From contig JBEVCD010000018.1 of NCBI GenBank assembly GCA_040514265.1, positions 1-64,000 of the forward strand: 64,000 bases of DNA, read 5' to 3'. The translations under genes and the position numbers were made by a program. The notes beneath the pieces were generated by a model. That model made no database searches, was not told the origin of the DNA, and saw only the letters and a program-made list of their open reading frames with translations. Positions 16,354-24,268 of this stretch are shown piece after piece. The stretch is from WYZ-LMO2 sp040514265. GTDB lineage: Archaea; Halobacteriota; Archaeoglobi; Archaeoglobales; Archaeoglobaceae. Each line of letters begins with the position of its first letter. The first letter of the stretch is position 1.

Positions 16354-17076
16354 TCAGTGTTAGGGGGGCGGTCGCTAATATAAACGTTTCTGCGCTGAAG
16401 GCTATCTTTTCGAATATGATCGGGATCGTTGTATCCGAGCAGGGTGTAGTGGTAGGTAAAGATTTCGAGCTCCTCGACGAACCTGAAACGCTTCAGCATT
16501 TCGGACTTCATTTCCTCAACGCTAATCCTCTCGCTAACTGGCGGACCGAATCCTGCGTCGACGTCTTTCCACTCTATCACGCAGACGACCTTTGAGCTTG
16601 CGGACCAGTCCAGAAACCTCCGGTAATTGTCGACCTCGTGAAGGACGTTCGAAAACAGGACGAAGTCGGCTTCGATGTCTGGAGGCTCGTCGGAAACTAT
16701 CACTGTGACGTTATTGACGTAAGCNNNNNNNNNNNNNNNNNNNNNNNNNNNNNNNNNNNNNNNNNNNNNNNNNNNNNNNNNNNNNNNNNNNNNNNNNNNN
16801 NNNNNNNNNNNNNNNNNNNNNNNNGACGTTATTGACGTAAGCCTTAAGGAGTTCCTCTCTCAAGAGTTCAGCCATCTCCTCGTTAGCTTCGACCGCGTAA
16901 ACCTCTTCGAAGTTTTTAGCGAGCGGCAGCGTGAAGTAACCAACGCCGGCTCCGTAGTCGATCGCGGATCGCCTGAACTTCAGCCTCCCCAGAACCTCAC
17001 GCTCGAAGACGTCGACCGGAAGTATCTTCTTCCTTCGCTCGCTCTTCAGGTCATCAGGTTTGCCGTGGAAGCGCAT
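16344..17076 (-). CDS. SAM-dependent methyltransferase, interrupted by an assembly gap
   Basis: A class I methyltransferase. Motif I is DYGAGVGYF and a post-core strand reads DFVLFSNVLHEVDNYRRF. The frame is broken by 100 Ns (16725-16824). The 18 bases before and after the gap are identical; merging them gives one continuous frame of 204 codons, with AYVNNV running straight into TVIVSD. So the gap is an assembly artefact and the gene is probably intact. The ATG at 17076 is about 25 bases after an A/T-rich TATA region and is preferred over an upstream start. The substrate is unknown. Its C-terminal codons overlap the tRNA promoter and the tRNA 5' end. Confidence 0.85.
16376..16386 (-). promoter_or_regulatory. 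TATA element of tRNA-Ala, inside the methyltransferase frame
   Basis: The minus strand reads GTTTATATTAG about 28 bases before the tRNA 5' end. It lies within the 3' coding end of the methyltransferase (codons for VYIS). Confidence 0.5.
16725..16824. other. Assembly gap (100 N) flanked by an 18-base duplicate
   Basis: The same 18 bases, GACGTTATTGACGTAAGC, end the left contig (16707-16724) and begin the right one (16825-16842). The round gap size and exact overlap suggest two contigs that were joined by a scaffolder instead of merged. Confidence 0.95.
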
Positions 17077-17117
17077 AAGAAATGTATTCAAAAAATTTTA
17101 AAAATATTCCTCGGTTT

Positions 17118-18035
17118 TTACTTTCTTATTCCCAGCCTCTTCAGCACCTGCGTAGCCCTCTCCTGCCCGAAGTATTCGTAAACGCCGCCTTTGCTCCCAG
17201 GCTTAATGCTCGGGTCGCCGAGGTAGCCGGCATCGACGAGCTGAACGAGTAGCTTCGGCGGAGCCCACTTCGGGTCCTTAGTCATCTCGTACATCGCCTC
17301 GTATATGCGGAGCCTCGTGTCCAAGCCGACGAGGTCGCCGGTTTCGATCGGACCCATCGCAAAACCGTAGCCGAGCATCATGGCTATGTCTATGTCCTGC
17401 GGCGTCGCTACGCCCTCCTGAACCATGAGCATAGCCTCTTTGCCGAGTACAAGCCCGAGCCTCGTCGTCGCAAAGCCCGGCGAGTCGTTTACGACTACGG
17501 GAACTTTTCCGAGACCGAGGAACCACTCTCTAATATCGTTCACGAGCTTCTCGTCTGTCAGCAAGCCCTTTATTAGCTCCACGAGCTTCTGTATCTGAGC
17601 CGGGTTGAAGAAGTGAATTCCGAGGAACTTCTCCGGATTTTTGACAGCAGAACCGAGCTTCGTTATGCTTATCGACGAAGTGTTCGAACCTATCACGGCG
17701 TCGCCGACGATCTCCGAAACCCTCGCCAAGACCTTCTTCTTCAGCTCGACGTCTTCGAAGACAGCCTCTATTACGAGGTCGACGCCATCGAGATCTTCAT
17801 AGCTGGTCGTCGTCTTTATTCTCGCAGCTATCTCCTCCGCCTGCTCCTCAGTTATCTTGCCCCTCTCAACGAGCCTCTGCAGCCCGAACCTGCCGTTCCT
17901 TATTATTTCCATCCCCTGCTTCAGCTTCTCCTCGCTGACGTCAACAGCTACGACCTCGTAACCCTGCTGAGCGAAGAACTGCGCTATCTGCGTACCCATT
18001 ACCCCGAAACCGACCACACCAATCTTCTGGAACAA
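17118..18035 (-). CDS. 3-hydroxyacyl-CoA dehydrogenase
   Basis: A 305-residue NAD-dependent enzyme that oxidises (S)-3-hydroxyacyl-CoA in beta-oxidation. It has the N-terminal Rossmann motif GFGVMGTQIA (about 9-18), the SNTSSIS segment, the catalytic His in GIHFFNPA (about 141-148) and NDSPGFATTR opening the C-terminal helical domain. It is the short single-function type, not fused to enoyl-CoA hydratase. It is last in an operon whose other genes supply the remaining steps; four bases separate it from the hydratase. Confidence 0.93.
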   Translation of the reverse strand: MFQKIGVVGFGVMGTQIAQFFAQQGYEVVAVDVSEEKLKQGMEIIRNGRFGLQRLVERGKITEEQAEEIAARIKTTTSYEDLDGVDLVIEAVFEDVELKKKVLARVSEIVGDAVIGSNTSSISITKLGSAVKNPEKFLGIHFFNPAQIQKLVELIKGLLTDEKLVNDIREWFLGLGKVPVVVNDSPGFATTRLGLVLGKEAMLMVQEGVATPQDIDIAMMLGYGFAMGPIETGDLVGLDTRLRIYEAMYEMTKDPKWAPPKLLVQLVDAGYLGDPSIKPGSKGGVYEYFGQERATQVLKRLGIRK

Positions 18036-18039
18036 GTTA

Positions 18040-18810
18040 TCACCTCCCCTTAAACTCCGGCTTCCTCTTTTCGAGGAACGCTCTCATCCCCTCCTTCGCG
18101 TCCTCGCTGCTGAAGAGGAGAGAGAAGAGTGAGGCTTCATACCTGAGCCCCTCCCTCAGCGGTAGGTTCATCGCCGCGTTTAAAGCTCTCTTGGCGATCT
18201 TGACGGCTAAAGGCGACTTCTCGGCTATCTTCTTAGCAACCTCCATCGCTCTGTCCATCAGCCTCTCGTGCTCGACCACCTCGTCTACCAGACCTATGCG
18301 AAACGCCGTCTGAGCGTCGATTATTTCGCCTGTCAGCACAAGGTACTTCGCCATCCCCAATCCGACGAGTCTCGGAAGTCTCTGCGTCCCACCGGCGCCG
18401 GGGATTATTCCGAGGTTTATCTCCGGCTGCCCGAACTTCGCCTTCTCGCTCGCTATCCTTATATCGCAAGCCATCGCGAGCTCGCAACCGCCGCCGAGGG
18501 CGTAGCCGTTTATCGCCGCTATAACTGGAATTTCGAGTTCCTCTATTCGAATGAAAAGCTCGGTTCCCAGTTTCGTCGCCTCGAAAGCTTTTATGGAATC
18601 TCGCTGCAGGAGTTCGTTGATGTCGGCTCCGGCTGCGAAAGCCTTCCCGCTCCCCGTTATGATCAGCGCGCGAAGCTCCGGATCGAGGCTCTCGATTATC
18701 TCCGCGAGCTCTATCCGTGTTTTCGTGTCGAGTGCATTCAGCTTCTCGGGTCTGTTCAGCGTAGCGATCCCCACCTTTCCTTCGACCTCGAACTTCACGC
18801 GCTCGCCCAC
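18040..18810 (-). CDS. Enoyl-CoA hydratase (crotonase family)
   Basis: A 256-residue crotonase-fold enzyme that adds water to trans-2-enoyl-CoA. The oxyanion-hole region AAGADINEL lies near residue 60; the two catalytic glutamates are in GGCELAMACD (about 108) and GQPEINLGIIPGAGG (about 128). Both being present supports hydratase rather than isomerase activity. It lies one base after the acyl-CoA dehydrogenase stop, in the same operon. Confidence 0.92.
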   Translation of the reverse strand: MGERVKFEVEGKVGIATLNRPEKLNALDTKTRIELAEIIESLDPELRALIITGSGKAFAAGADINELLQRDSIKAFEATKLGTELFIRIEELEIPVIAAINGYALGGGCELAMACDIRIASEKAKFGQPEINLGIIPGAGGTQRLPRLVGLGMAKYLVLTGEIIDAQTAFRIGLVDEVVEHERLMDRAMEVAKKIAEKSPLAVKIAKRALNAAMNLPLREGLRYEASLFSLLFSSEDAKEGMRAFLEKRKPEFKGR

Positions 18811-18811
18811 T

Positions 18812-19963
18812 TCAGACCCTCCCCAGGATGTTTCTCGCGATTATCAGTTTCTGAATCTCCTTCGTCCCCTCGTATATCTCGAATATCTTCGCATCCCTGT
18901 AGTAGCGTTCTGCCGGATACTCGCCGATGTAGCCATAACCGCCGTGGAGCTGCACGCACCAGTCTGCAACGTATACCGCCGTCTCGCCGGCGAACCATTT
19001 AGCCATAGAGGACAGTTCCGGCTTCGGCTGCCCTATGCTGCAGTACCAGGCAGCCTGCCACGTGAGCAGCCTTGCAGCCTGGATTCGGGTAGCCATCTCG
19101 GCGATCTTAAACTGCGTGTGCTGGAAGGCTGCTATGGGCTGACCGAACTGTTTCCTCTGCTTCACGTAGTTCACGACGAGCTCGAAAGCTCCCTGAGCCA
19201 TTCCCACCGCCTGCGCTGCAACACGTGGTCTGGTGTGGTTGAAGAATTCCATGAGGTAGTAGAATCCCTTCCCCGGTTCGCCGAGTATGTTCTCATCCCC
19301 CACTCGGACGTCCTTAAAAACTAGCTCAGCGGTGTCGCTCGCTCTCAGTCCGAGTTTGTTCTTTATCTTCGTCGCCTTTACACCCCTCTGCTTCGTCTCT
19401 ACAATCGCAAACGTCAAGCCGTGGTGTCTCTTCTCACCCTCATAAGTCCTTCCGAGGACGAGGACGAAGTCCGCGACGCTCCCGTTAGTTATGAACGTCT
19501 TCGTCCCGTTTATCACCCACTCGTCTCCCTCCCTGACTATCCTCGTCCTCACGCCAGCGACATCGCTGCCAGCCTCGGGCTCGGTTGTAGCCATCGCCGA
19601 TATGCCGTGTCTTTCCGTAACCCAGCGCAGATACTTCTCCTTCTGCTCCTCGCTGCCGAAGAGGATTATCAGCTCGGTGCCGAATGTTGAGCTCAAGCAT
19701 GCGTTGCCGATTCCCGGGCTAACCCTGTAGAACTCTTCGGTGACCAAACACTCCTCGAAGAGCGAAAGTCCCATTCCCCCGTACTCCTCCGGAATCTTTA
19801 TCGTCGAGAAGCCGAGGTCTCTGGCTTTTTTCACGACCTCCATCGGGTAGTACTCTTCTCTGTCGCACTTTTCGATGAGTTCCGGGGTAAACTCCTTCTC
19901 CGCAAACTCTTTCGCAGCCCTCCTGATGTCCTCCTGCTCCGGGGTGAGTTTAAAATCCACCAT
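18812..19963 (-). CDS. Acyl-CoA dehydrogenase
   Basis: A 383-residue FAD enzyme that forms the trans-2 double bond in acyl-CoA. Signatures are AMATTEPEAGSDVAG (about 134), WVINGTKTFITNG, QRKQFGQPIAAFQ and the C-terminal EIYEGTKEIQ, where the Glu is the catalytic base of the short-chain and bacterial types. Electrons would leave through an ETF-like carrier; no ETF gene is in this window. It sits directly after the DUF35 gene in the operon. Confidence 0.94.
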   Translation of the reverse strand: MVDFKLTPEQEDIRRAAKEFAEKEFTPELIEKCDREEYYPMEVVKKARDLGFSTIKIPEEYGGMGLSLFEECLVTEEFYRVSPGIGNACLSSTFGTELIILFGSEEQKEKYLRWVTERHGISAMATTEPEAGSDVAGVRTRIVREGDEWVINGTKTFITNGSVADFVLVLGRTYEGEKRHHGLTFAIVETKQRGVKATKIKNKLGLRASDTAELVFKDVRVGDENILGEPGKGFYYLMEFFNHTRPRVAAQAVGMAQGAFELVVNYVKQRKQFGQPIAAFQHTQFKIAEMATRIQAARLLTWQAAWYCSIGQPKPELSSMAKWFAGETAVYVADWCVQLHGGYGYIGEYPAERYYRDAKIFEIYEGTKEIQKLIIARNILGRV

Positions 19964-20356
19964 TCACACCACCTCAAAGTAGACCTTCCAAACGCCCGTC
20001 TCGTCCCTGCCGGTCTTCAGCCTGACTCTATCACCGACCTTCACATCCTCCGCCCAGCCCATGACGCGAACGTTTCCGAACCTGGCGATCGCTATCGTGT
20101 AGGACTCGCTCCACTCGAATCCGGCTGGAATCGCATAGACCTTCGTAAAAGCCTCTACTACTCCCTCACCCACAACTTCGACCCAATCGACGTCGCCGCC
20201 GCACAGACACTCGGAGCGGGGCGGGTAGTGCTCCCTTCCGCAGGACTTGCAGACGGTCTTGTAAACTTTCCCCTCTTCGAGACCCTTCCAGTACTTTGCT
20301 GTCTTAACGACGGGTATCCTGTGAACCATTTCGAGCTTGCGGCTCTCGACAAACAC
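19964..20356 (-). CDS. DUF35 zinc-ribbon/OB-fold protein, thiolase partner
   Basis: A 130-residue protein with an N-terminal helix, a rubredoxin-like zinc ribbon (CKSCG, CLCGG at about 37-52) and a C-terminal OB fold. DUF35 proteins pair with archaeal thiolases and help channel acyl-CoA intermediates between enzymes. The gene directly follows the thiolase gene, the usual arrangement. The GTG start is preceded by GGAGGTGATAGC, a near-perfect ribosome site. Confidence 0.88.
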   Translation of the reverse strand: MFVESRKLEMVHRIPVVKTAKYWKGLEEGKVYKTVCKSCGREHYPPRSECLCGGDVDWVEVVGEGVVEAFTKVYAIPAGFEWSESYTIAIARFGNVRVMGWAEDVKVGDRVRLKTGRDETGVWKVYFEVV

Positions 20357-20360
20357 GCTA

Positions 20361-21521
20361 TCACCTCCTGAACACGAAAACCCAGCAGAAGTGTCCCGTC
20401 CCTCCCACGTTGTGGAGGAGAGCTCTCCCTTCCCTTATATCTACCTGCAGAGCTCCCGCCTCCTCGCGGAGCTGCTTTACTATTTCGTAAACCATCGCAA
20501 CGCCCGTAGCGGCTAGCGGATGACCTTTCGCCTTCAACCCGCCGAAGGTGTTTACGGGAAGTTTTCCGCCTATGTCGGTCTCTCCGCTCTCCAAGAGCTT
20601 CGCCCCTTCGCCCTTTCTGCAGAATCCTAAGTCTTCGTAAGCCATTATCTCGGCTATCGTGAAGCAGTCGTGAACTGTTGCGACGTCGAACTGCCTGAGC
20701 GGGTCCTCGATCTTCGCCTTCCTGTAAGCCATTTTTGCTGCGAGAACAGTTGCCTTCAAGCCGACGTAGTCTTCGCGGTTGGTCATGTTGGATGTATCGC
20801 TCGCGTAGCCTATCGACTCTATCCAGATCGCCTCGCAGCCGAGCTCCTTCACCTTCTCTTCGCTCGCCAGTACTGCAGCTGCAGCGCCGTCGCTTATCGG
20901 CGAGCAGTCGTAGAGCTTGAGAGGGTAGGCTATGTACCTCGAATTCATAACGTCCTCGACGCTGATCTCCTTCTGGAAGTGAGCCTTCGGATTCTTCGCA
21001 GCGTTTCTGTGAGCTTTTACGGCTACGAGAGCCATCTGCTCCTCGGTCGTTCCGTACCTAGCCATGTGAGCCGTCGCGTGCATCGCGTAGTAGGCTGGGA
21101 AAGTCGTGCCGTACTGGTGAAACTCCCAGAGGTAGTTCCCAGCCCTGCCGCCGACCGCGAGCGAGGTGGCGGTATCAACTTCGGTCATCTTCTCGACGCC
21201 GATCGCCACGGCTACATCCGCTACGCCCGAAGCTATAGATGTGTAAGCCGCGTAAATCGCTGCAGCACCTGTTGCGCAGGCGGCTTCAACCCTCATGGGA
21301 CCCTTTCCCGCGAAGCCGCAGTATTCGTTAACCGGCACCGCCGGCATGAGCTCGTAGCCCCTCGTGTTCACACTTCCAACCACGGAGATGTCCACGTCTT
21401 CTCTCCCGATCCCGGCGTCGCTTAACGCCTCTTTTACGGCTTCGTAAGCGAGTTCCTGGATCGTAACGTCGTCGCGCCTGCCGAACCTTGAGCAGCCGAC
21501 GCCGACGACACCGACTCTCAT
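20361..21521 (-). CDS. Thiolase (acetyl-CoA acyltransferase, SCP-x/archaeal type)
   Basis: A 386-residue thiolase-fold enzyme that would release acetyl-CoA from 3-ketoacyl-CoA. The nucleophile Cys is in EAACATGAAA (about 80). HDCFTIAE and GGLKAKGHPLAATG supply the His residues. The final motif reads NVGGTGHFC, so the second catalytic Cys of classic thiolases is displaced, as in SCP-x-type and archaeal thiolases that work with DUF35. It is the first gene of the beta-oxidation operon, with a TATA element at 21541-21549. Confidence 0.9.
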   Translation of the reverse strand: MRVGVVGVGCSRFGRRDDVTIQELAYEAVKEALSDAGIGREDVDISVVGSVNTRGYELMPAVPVNEYCGFAGKGPMRVEAACATGAAAIYAAYTSIASGVADVAVAIGVEKMTEVDTATSLAVGGRAGNYLWEFHQYGTTFPAYYAMHATAHMARYGTTEEQMALVAVKAHRNAAKNPKAHFQKEISVEDVMNSRYIAYPLKLYDCSPISDGAAAAVLASEEKVKELGCEAIWIESIGYASDTSNMTNREDYVGLKATVLAAKMAYRKAKIEDPLRQFDVATVHDCFTIAEIMAYEDLGFCRKGEGAKLLESGETDIGGKLPVNTFGGLKAKGHPLAATGVAMVYEIVKQLREEAGALQVDIREGRALLHNVGGTGHFCWVFVFRR

Positions 21522-21540
21522 CGGAAAAGTACCCCAACTC

Positions 21541-21549
21541 TTATTTAAT
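21541..21549 (-). promoter_or_regulatory. TATA element of the beta-oxidation operon
   Basis: The minus strand reads GATTAAATAA centred 25 bases before the thiolase ATG. No clear operator palindrome is visible between it and the regulator gene. Confidence 0.5.
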
Positions 21550-21599
21550 CTTTTCGTAAAAAATGAAAAAAAGGAAGCCTGTTGTGCGTAAAGTAGGAA

Positions 21600-22097
21600 T
21601 CACTTTAGTCTGCGGATTATCGTCCTGCGGTGATCCTTGTGCGTTCTAGCCGAAATGAAGGTCGCGAGGTGGTTTATCCTTATACCTCTGCTCGCGAACC
21701 ATTCCATGAACTTCTTTCGCTCCTGGTTGAACTCCTCAATGTCGCGGTAGCGGGTTATGATGCAGAGGTCGTAAGCCGAGCCCACGAGTTCGAGTATGTT
21801 CTCGACGAAGTCGAGCTTCTTGAAGTGCTCGATTATCTCGTTTATCCTCGGTTTGGACTCGATGTCGAAGTCTATGAACGTCACGGTAATCATACTCAAC
21901 CCGAGCTTCTGGTAGTCCGCCTTCCAGTAGCCCTCCTTCACCTTTATGAGGTACCCCTCCTCTTCGAGAGCTCTCACCCTGTTCTGAACAGTTCGCAGCG
22001 TTATTCCGAGCATCTCCGCGATCTCGCTCTGCGTCTTCCCTTGCAGGATGTTCTCGATTATCGCGATGTCCGTGTCGTCGAGCTGTCCCCTCCGCAT
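21600..22097 (-). CDS. Lrp/AsnC-family transcriptional regulator
   Basis: A 165-residue DNA-binding protein. The N-terminal helix-turn-helix reads QSEIAEMLGITLRTVQNRVRALEEEGY (residues about 19-45), followed by a domain resembling the RAM ligand-binding fold but ending in a basic tail rich in Arg and Lys. Its position directly upstream of the beta-oxidation operon, on the same strand, makes it the best candidate regulator of that operon. The inducer is unknown. A TATATT region lies just upstream of the ATG. Confidence 0.85.
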   Translation of the reverse strand: MRRGQLDDTDIAIIENILQGKTQSEIAEMLGITLRTVQNRVRALEEEGYLIKVKEGYWKADYQKLGLSMITVTFIDFDIESKPRINEIIEHFKKLDFVENILELVGSAYDLCIITRYRDIEEFNQERKKFMEWFASRGIRINHLATFISARTHKDHRRTIIRRLK

Positions 22098-22244
22098 AGT
22101 TCGGATAATGTGAAATATATTAAAAATTTTTTGATATTCCCACGGAGGAGCCTACACTGTCCGCAGACACTGCGATCGGCAAAAATCAGCTTTATCGAAG
22201 TCTTCTGACTCGTCGCATAAGTTGTCTGGAGGCAGCTGCTAAGG

Positions 22245-22254
22245 TCTTTTAAAC
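22245..22254 (+). promoter_or_regulatory. TATA element of tatC
   Basis: TCTTTTAAAC is centred 25 bases before the GTG at 22275. The roughly 100 bases between this and the Lrp gene promoter hold no open frame or clear RNA motif that I can recognise. Confidence 0.5.
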
Positions 22255-22274
22255 AGCACCGGAGAGAAAGATCA

Positions 22275-23132
22275 GTGGAGCGCAGCGAGCTCATAGAACT
22301 GCTCATCGAGCTCCGGAAAAGACTCGTCAGGATGTTCCTGATCTTCGCGATAGCGTCCGCTGTGTTTTTCACCTTCGGTGCGAACTTCGTGGTGGGTAAG
22401 ATCGTGGAAGACCTCTATCCCTCCGAGGCGATCGTTCAGAACAGGGAGAAGCTTCTCACCGTCAGCAGAGAACTCGCGAACGTTAGCGAGGTGCTGCGGA
22501 ACTATGCGCTTTACCCCTCCGAGCACAACAGGACTCTGGCACTGCAGGCTGCGAAGAACCTGACGAGGATAGCCTCACTCGTCGCGAGCATGCCGATCCT
22601 TAAGTCTCCGCTTGAGGGGCTCATGCTCAACTTAAAGATCTCAACGCTCGTCGGCGTCGCCGCAGTTTTGCCGTATCTGCTGAAGGTGGTATGCGAGGTT
22701 GCGAGGGAGAGGGGTGTGAACGTGGCTGCGAGATCGGCTGTCAGCTACGCGATCGCCGCCGCCGCTCTGTATGCGATAGGTGTCGCTTACGGCTACTTCA
22801 TGATGAAGTTCTTCCTCCGCTTCCTCTACAGCCTCGCCGAGCAGCAGGGAGCGGTGCCACTCTACAGCCTCTCCGAGTTCGTAAGCTTCGTATTTCTCAT
22901 GTTCGCAATTTTCGGTTTCGTCTTCGTAACTCCGGTGCTCATGCTTTTCCTCGTAAGGCAGAACATCGTAAAGCTCGAAACGCTTCTCTACTACAGGAGA
23001 CACATCTACGTTCTGTTTTTTGTTATCGGAGCTGTTGTTACACCTCCAGACGTTTTCACGCAGCTTATGGTTGCGATTCCGCTTGTCGTGTTCTTCGAAA
23101 TCAGCCTCCTCGTAATAAGGTTGCTAAGCTAG
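22275..23132 (+). CDS. tatC: Sec-independent protein translocase TatC
   Basis: A 285-residue membrane protein that recognises twin-arginine signal peptides. The N-terminal cytoplasmic ERSELIELLIELRKRL and the signature VTPPDVFTQLMVAIPLVVFFE near the end (about residues 256-276) identify it. About six membrane helices are visible, with a long external loop (about residues 45-110). The start is GTG. A likely substrate in this window is the DsrO ferredoxin, which carries a twin-arginine leader. No tatA is nearby. Confidence 0.9.
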   Translation: MERSELIELLIELRKRLVRMFLIFAIASAVFFTFGANFVVGKIVEDLYPSEAIVQNREKLLTVSRELANVSEVLRNYALYPSEHNRTLALQAAKNLTRIASLVASMPILKSPLEGLMLNLKISTLVGVAAVLPYLLKVVCEVARERGVNVAARSAVSYAIAAAALYAIGVAYGYFMMKFFLRFLYSLAEQQGAVPLYSLSEFVSFVFLMFAIFGFVFVTPVLMLFLVRQNIVKLETLLYYRRHIYVLFFVIGAVVTPPDVFTQLMVAIPLVVFFEISLLVIRLLS

Positions 23133-23240
23133 ACAGGAGCTGCAGTAGACGTAAGCTGTCTCGTTGTGAATTATGCCCGTGAAACTTCCGACATCCTCGA
23201 AGTCGACCTCCCTTCTGCACCTCACGCAGACGAACCTCAT
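23124..23240 (-). CDS. 38-residue zinc-ribbon miniprotein
   Basis: A 39-codon frame beginning MRFVCVRCRR and ending YVYCSSCLA. The two C-x2-C pairs, 27 residues apart, form a plausible zinc ribbon. Its ATG overlaps the stop of the THUMP-SPOUT gene (ATGA), with GGAGGA just upstream, so it looks translated as the last gene of that operon. Its 3' end overlaps the end of tatC on the other strand by nine bases. I do not recognise it; rRNA or tRNA binding with the neighbouring protein is an inference. Confidence 0.65.
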   Translation of the reverse strand: MRFVCVRCRREVDFEDVGSFTGIIHNETAYVYCSSCLA

Positions 23241-24268
23241 TCCTCCCCCTCCTCAAACACTGTTATGAGGGCTACGAGTGTAGCGGGTATGGCGTGCTCG
23301 GTTGCGAACGTTATATAGGGTGCGAGGTCTATTACGAAGTCAGCCATCTTGAAAAGACCCTTCGGCACCCCCACCCTGCTCCCGACGAATACAACGATCT
23401 CGTCCGCATACCTGCAGGCTTTCGTGAGCTCGTCCTTAACTTCGCTGAGCTGCTTACCCGTCGGGTCTGTAATTATCAGAACGTTCCTCTTCCGCCTCTT
23501 ATCTCTTATCGTCTGGTAGAGGTCGTGAACGTAGACCGGAACTTTCCTGACCTCCCTCGCGTAGGCTTTTCTCTGTATCTCGTACCTCGTCTTCTGTCCC
23601 TCCCTCACGCCCCTTATGAAGTTCTCAAGTTCGTAGGCATTCACGTAGCCGAAGGGTGCTATTATCAGTTCCTTCACTTCAAAAGCCTGTGCAGCCCTGC
23701 CGATCCTCTCGCCTATCTCCCTCGCAGCCTTCATGTCTTCTAGGTAAGGTATTTGAACGACGCTGATCCTGCTCATCAGCTTCAGAGAGTCGAACTTTTC
23801 CGGTCTGTACTTCTTCCTCTCCTTGCTGCCGTCTATAACTCCTATGAAAGCCCTGTCTCCTATTATCTCAACGTAGACAGCTTTTTCCGGAAAGTTCAGG
23901 TCGACTTCGGCGCCGGTTAGCTCCCTGATCCTGTCCCCGAGGTCGAGGTTGACGTCGAGGCTGCTGAAGTCGTGCTTTCCACGCCTCTTCGTTCTTATGG
24001 CGAATGTCTTCGCCCCTTTAACGAGCTCGGCTATTTGCTCCGCGTGGGAGAGAATCTCGCTGAGCTCGGCTTTGCATTGGACGGCAACGGGGATTACGCT
24101 CTCGATTTCCGGAACGTCTTCGAGATCCTCCTCTTTCAGATCGCCGTGGACCACGAGCAGCCCCAGAAAACCGTTCGGACGAACCTCTACCTCAACGCCG
24201 GGAAACTTCTCCTTTATGTAAGACGCCGCGACGTATTCCATCTCCCGCGGCGTCTTGACGATTAGCAG
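23237..24268 (-). CDS. THUMP-domain RNA-binding protein with SPOUT-like methylase domain
   Basis: About 343 residues. The N-terminal half fits a THUMP-type RNA-binding module (PREMEYVAASYIKEKFPG onwards), and the C-terminal part (NVLIITDPTGKQL, EIVVFVGSRVGVP, YITFATEHAIPATLVALITVF) looks like a SPOUT methyltransferase knot. It probably modifies tRNA or rRNA. The first ATG is at 24241, but the nine codons before it (LLIVKTPRE) continue the domain. A CTG at 24268 sits six bases after a GGAGGTG site and directly after the mptG stop. I therefore list the CTG start, with reserve. Confidence 0.75.
   Translation of the reverse strand: MLIVKTPREMEYVAASYIKEKFPGVEVEVRPNGFLGLLVVHGDLKEEDLEDVPEIESVIPVAVQCKAELSEILSHAEQIAELVKGAKTFAIRTKRRGKHDFSSLDVNLDLGDRIRELTGAEVDLNFPEKAVYVEIIGDRAFIGVIDGSKERKKYRPEKFDSLKLMSRISVVQIPYLEDMKAAREIGERIGRAAQAFEVKELIIAPFGYVNAYELENFIRGVREGQKTRYEIQRKAYAREVRKVPVYVHDLYQTIRDKRRKRNVLIITDPTGKQLSEVKDELTKACRYADEIVVFVGSRVGVPKGLFKMADFVIDLAPYITFATEHAIPATLVALITVFEEGEE

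Noticed and set aside
16707..16842. 18-base direct repeat as a target-site duplication around missing DNA
   Set aside because: Joining the copies restores an intact conserved frame, so contig overlap explains it better than an insertion.
22098..22244. Small RNA between the Lrp gene and tatC
   Set aside because: No C/D or H/ACA box set, tRNA-like fold or riboswitch pattern could be recognised.
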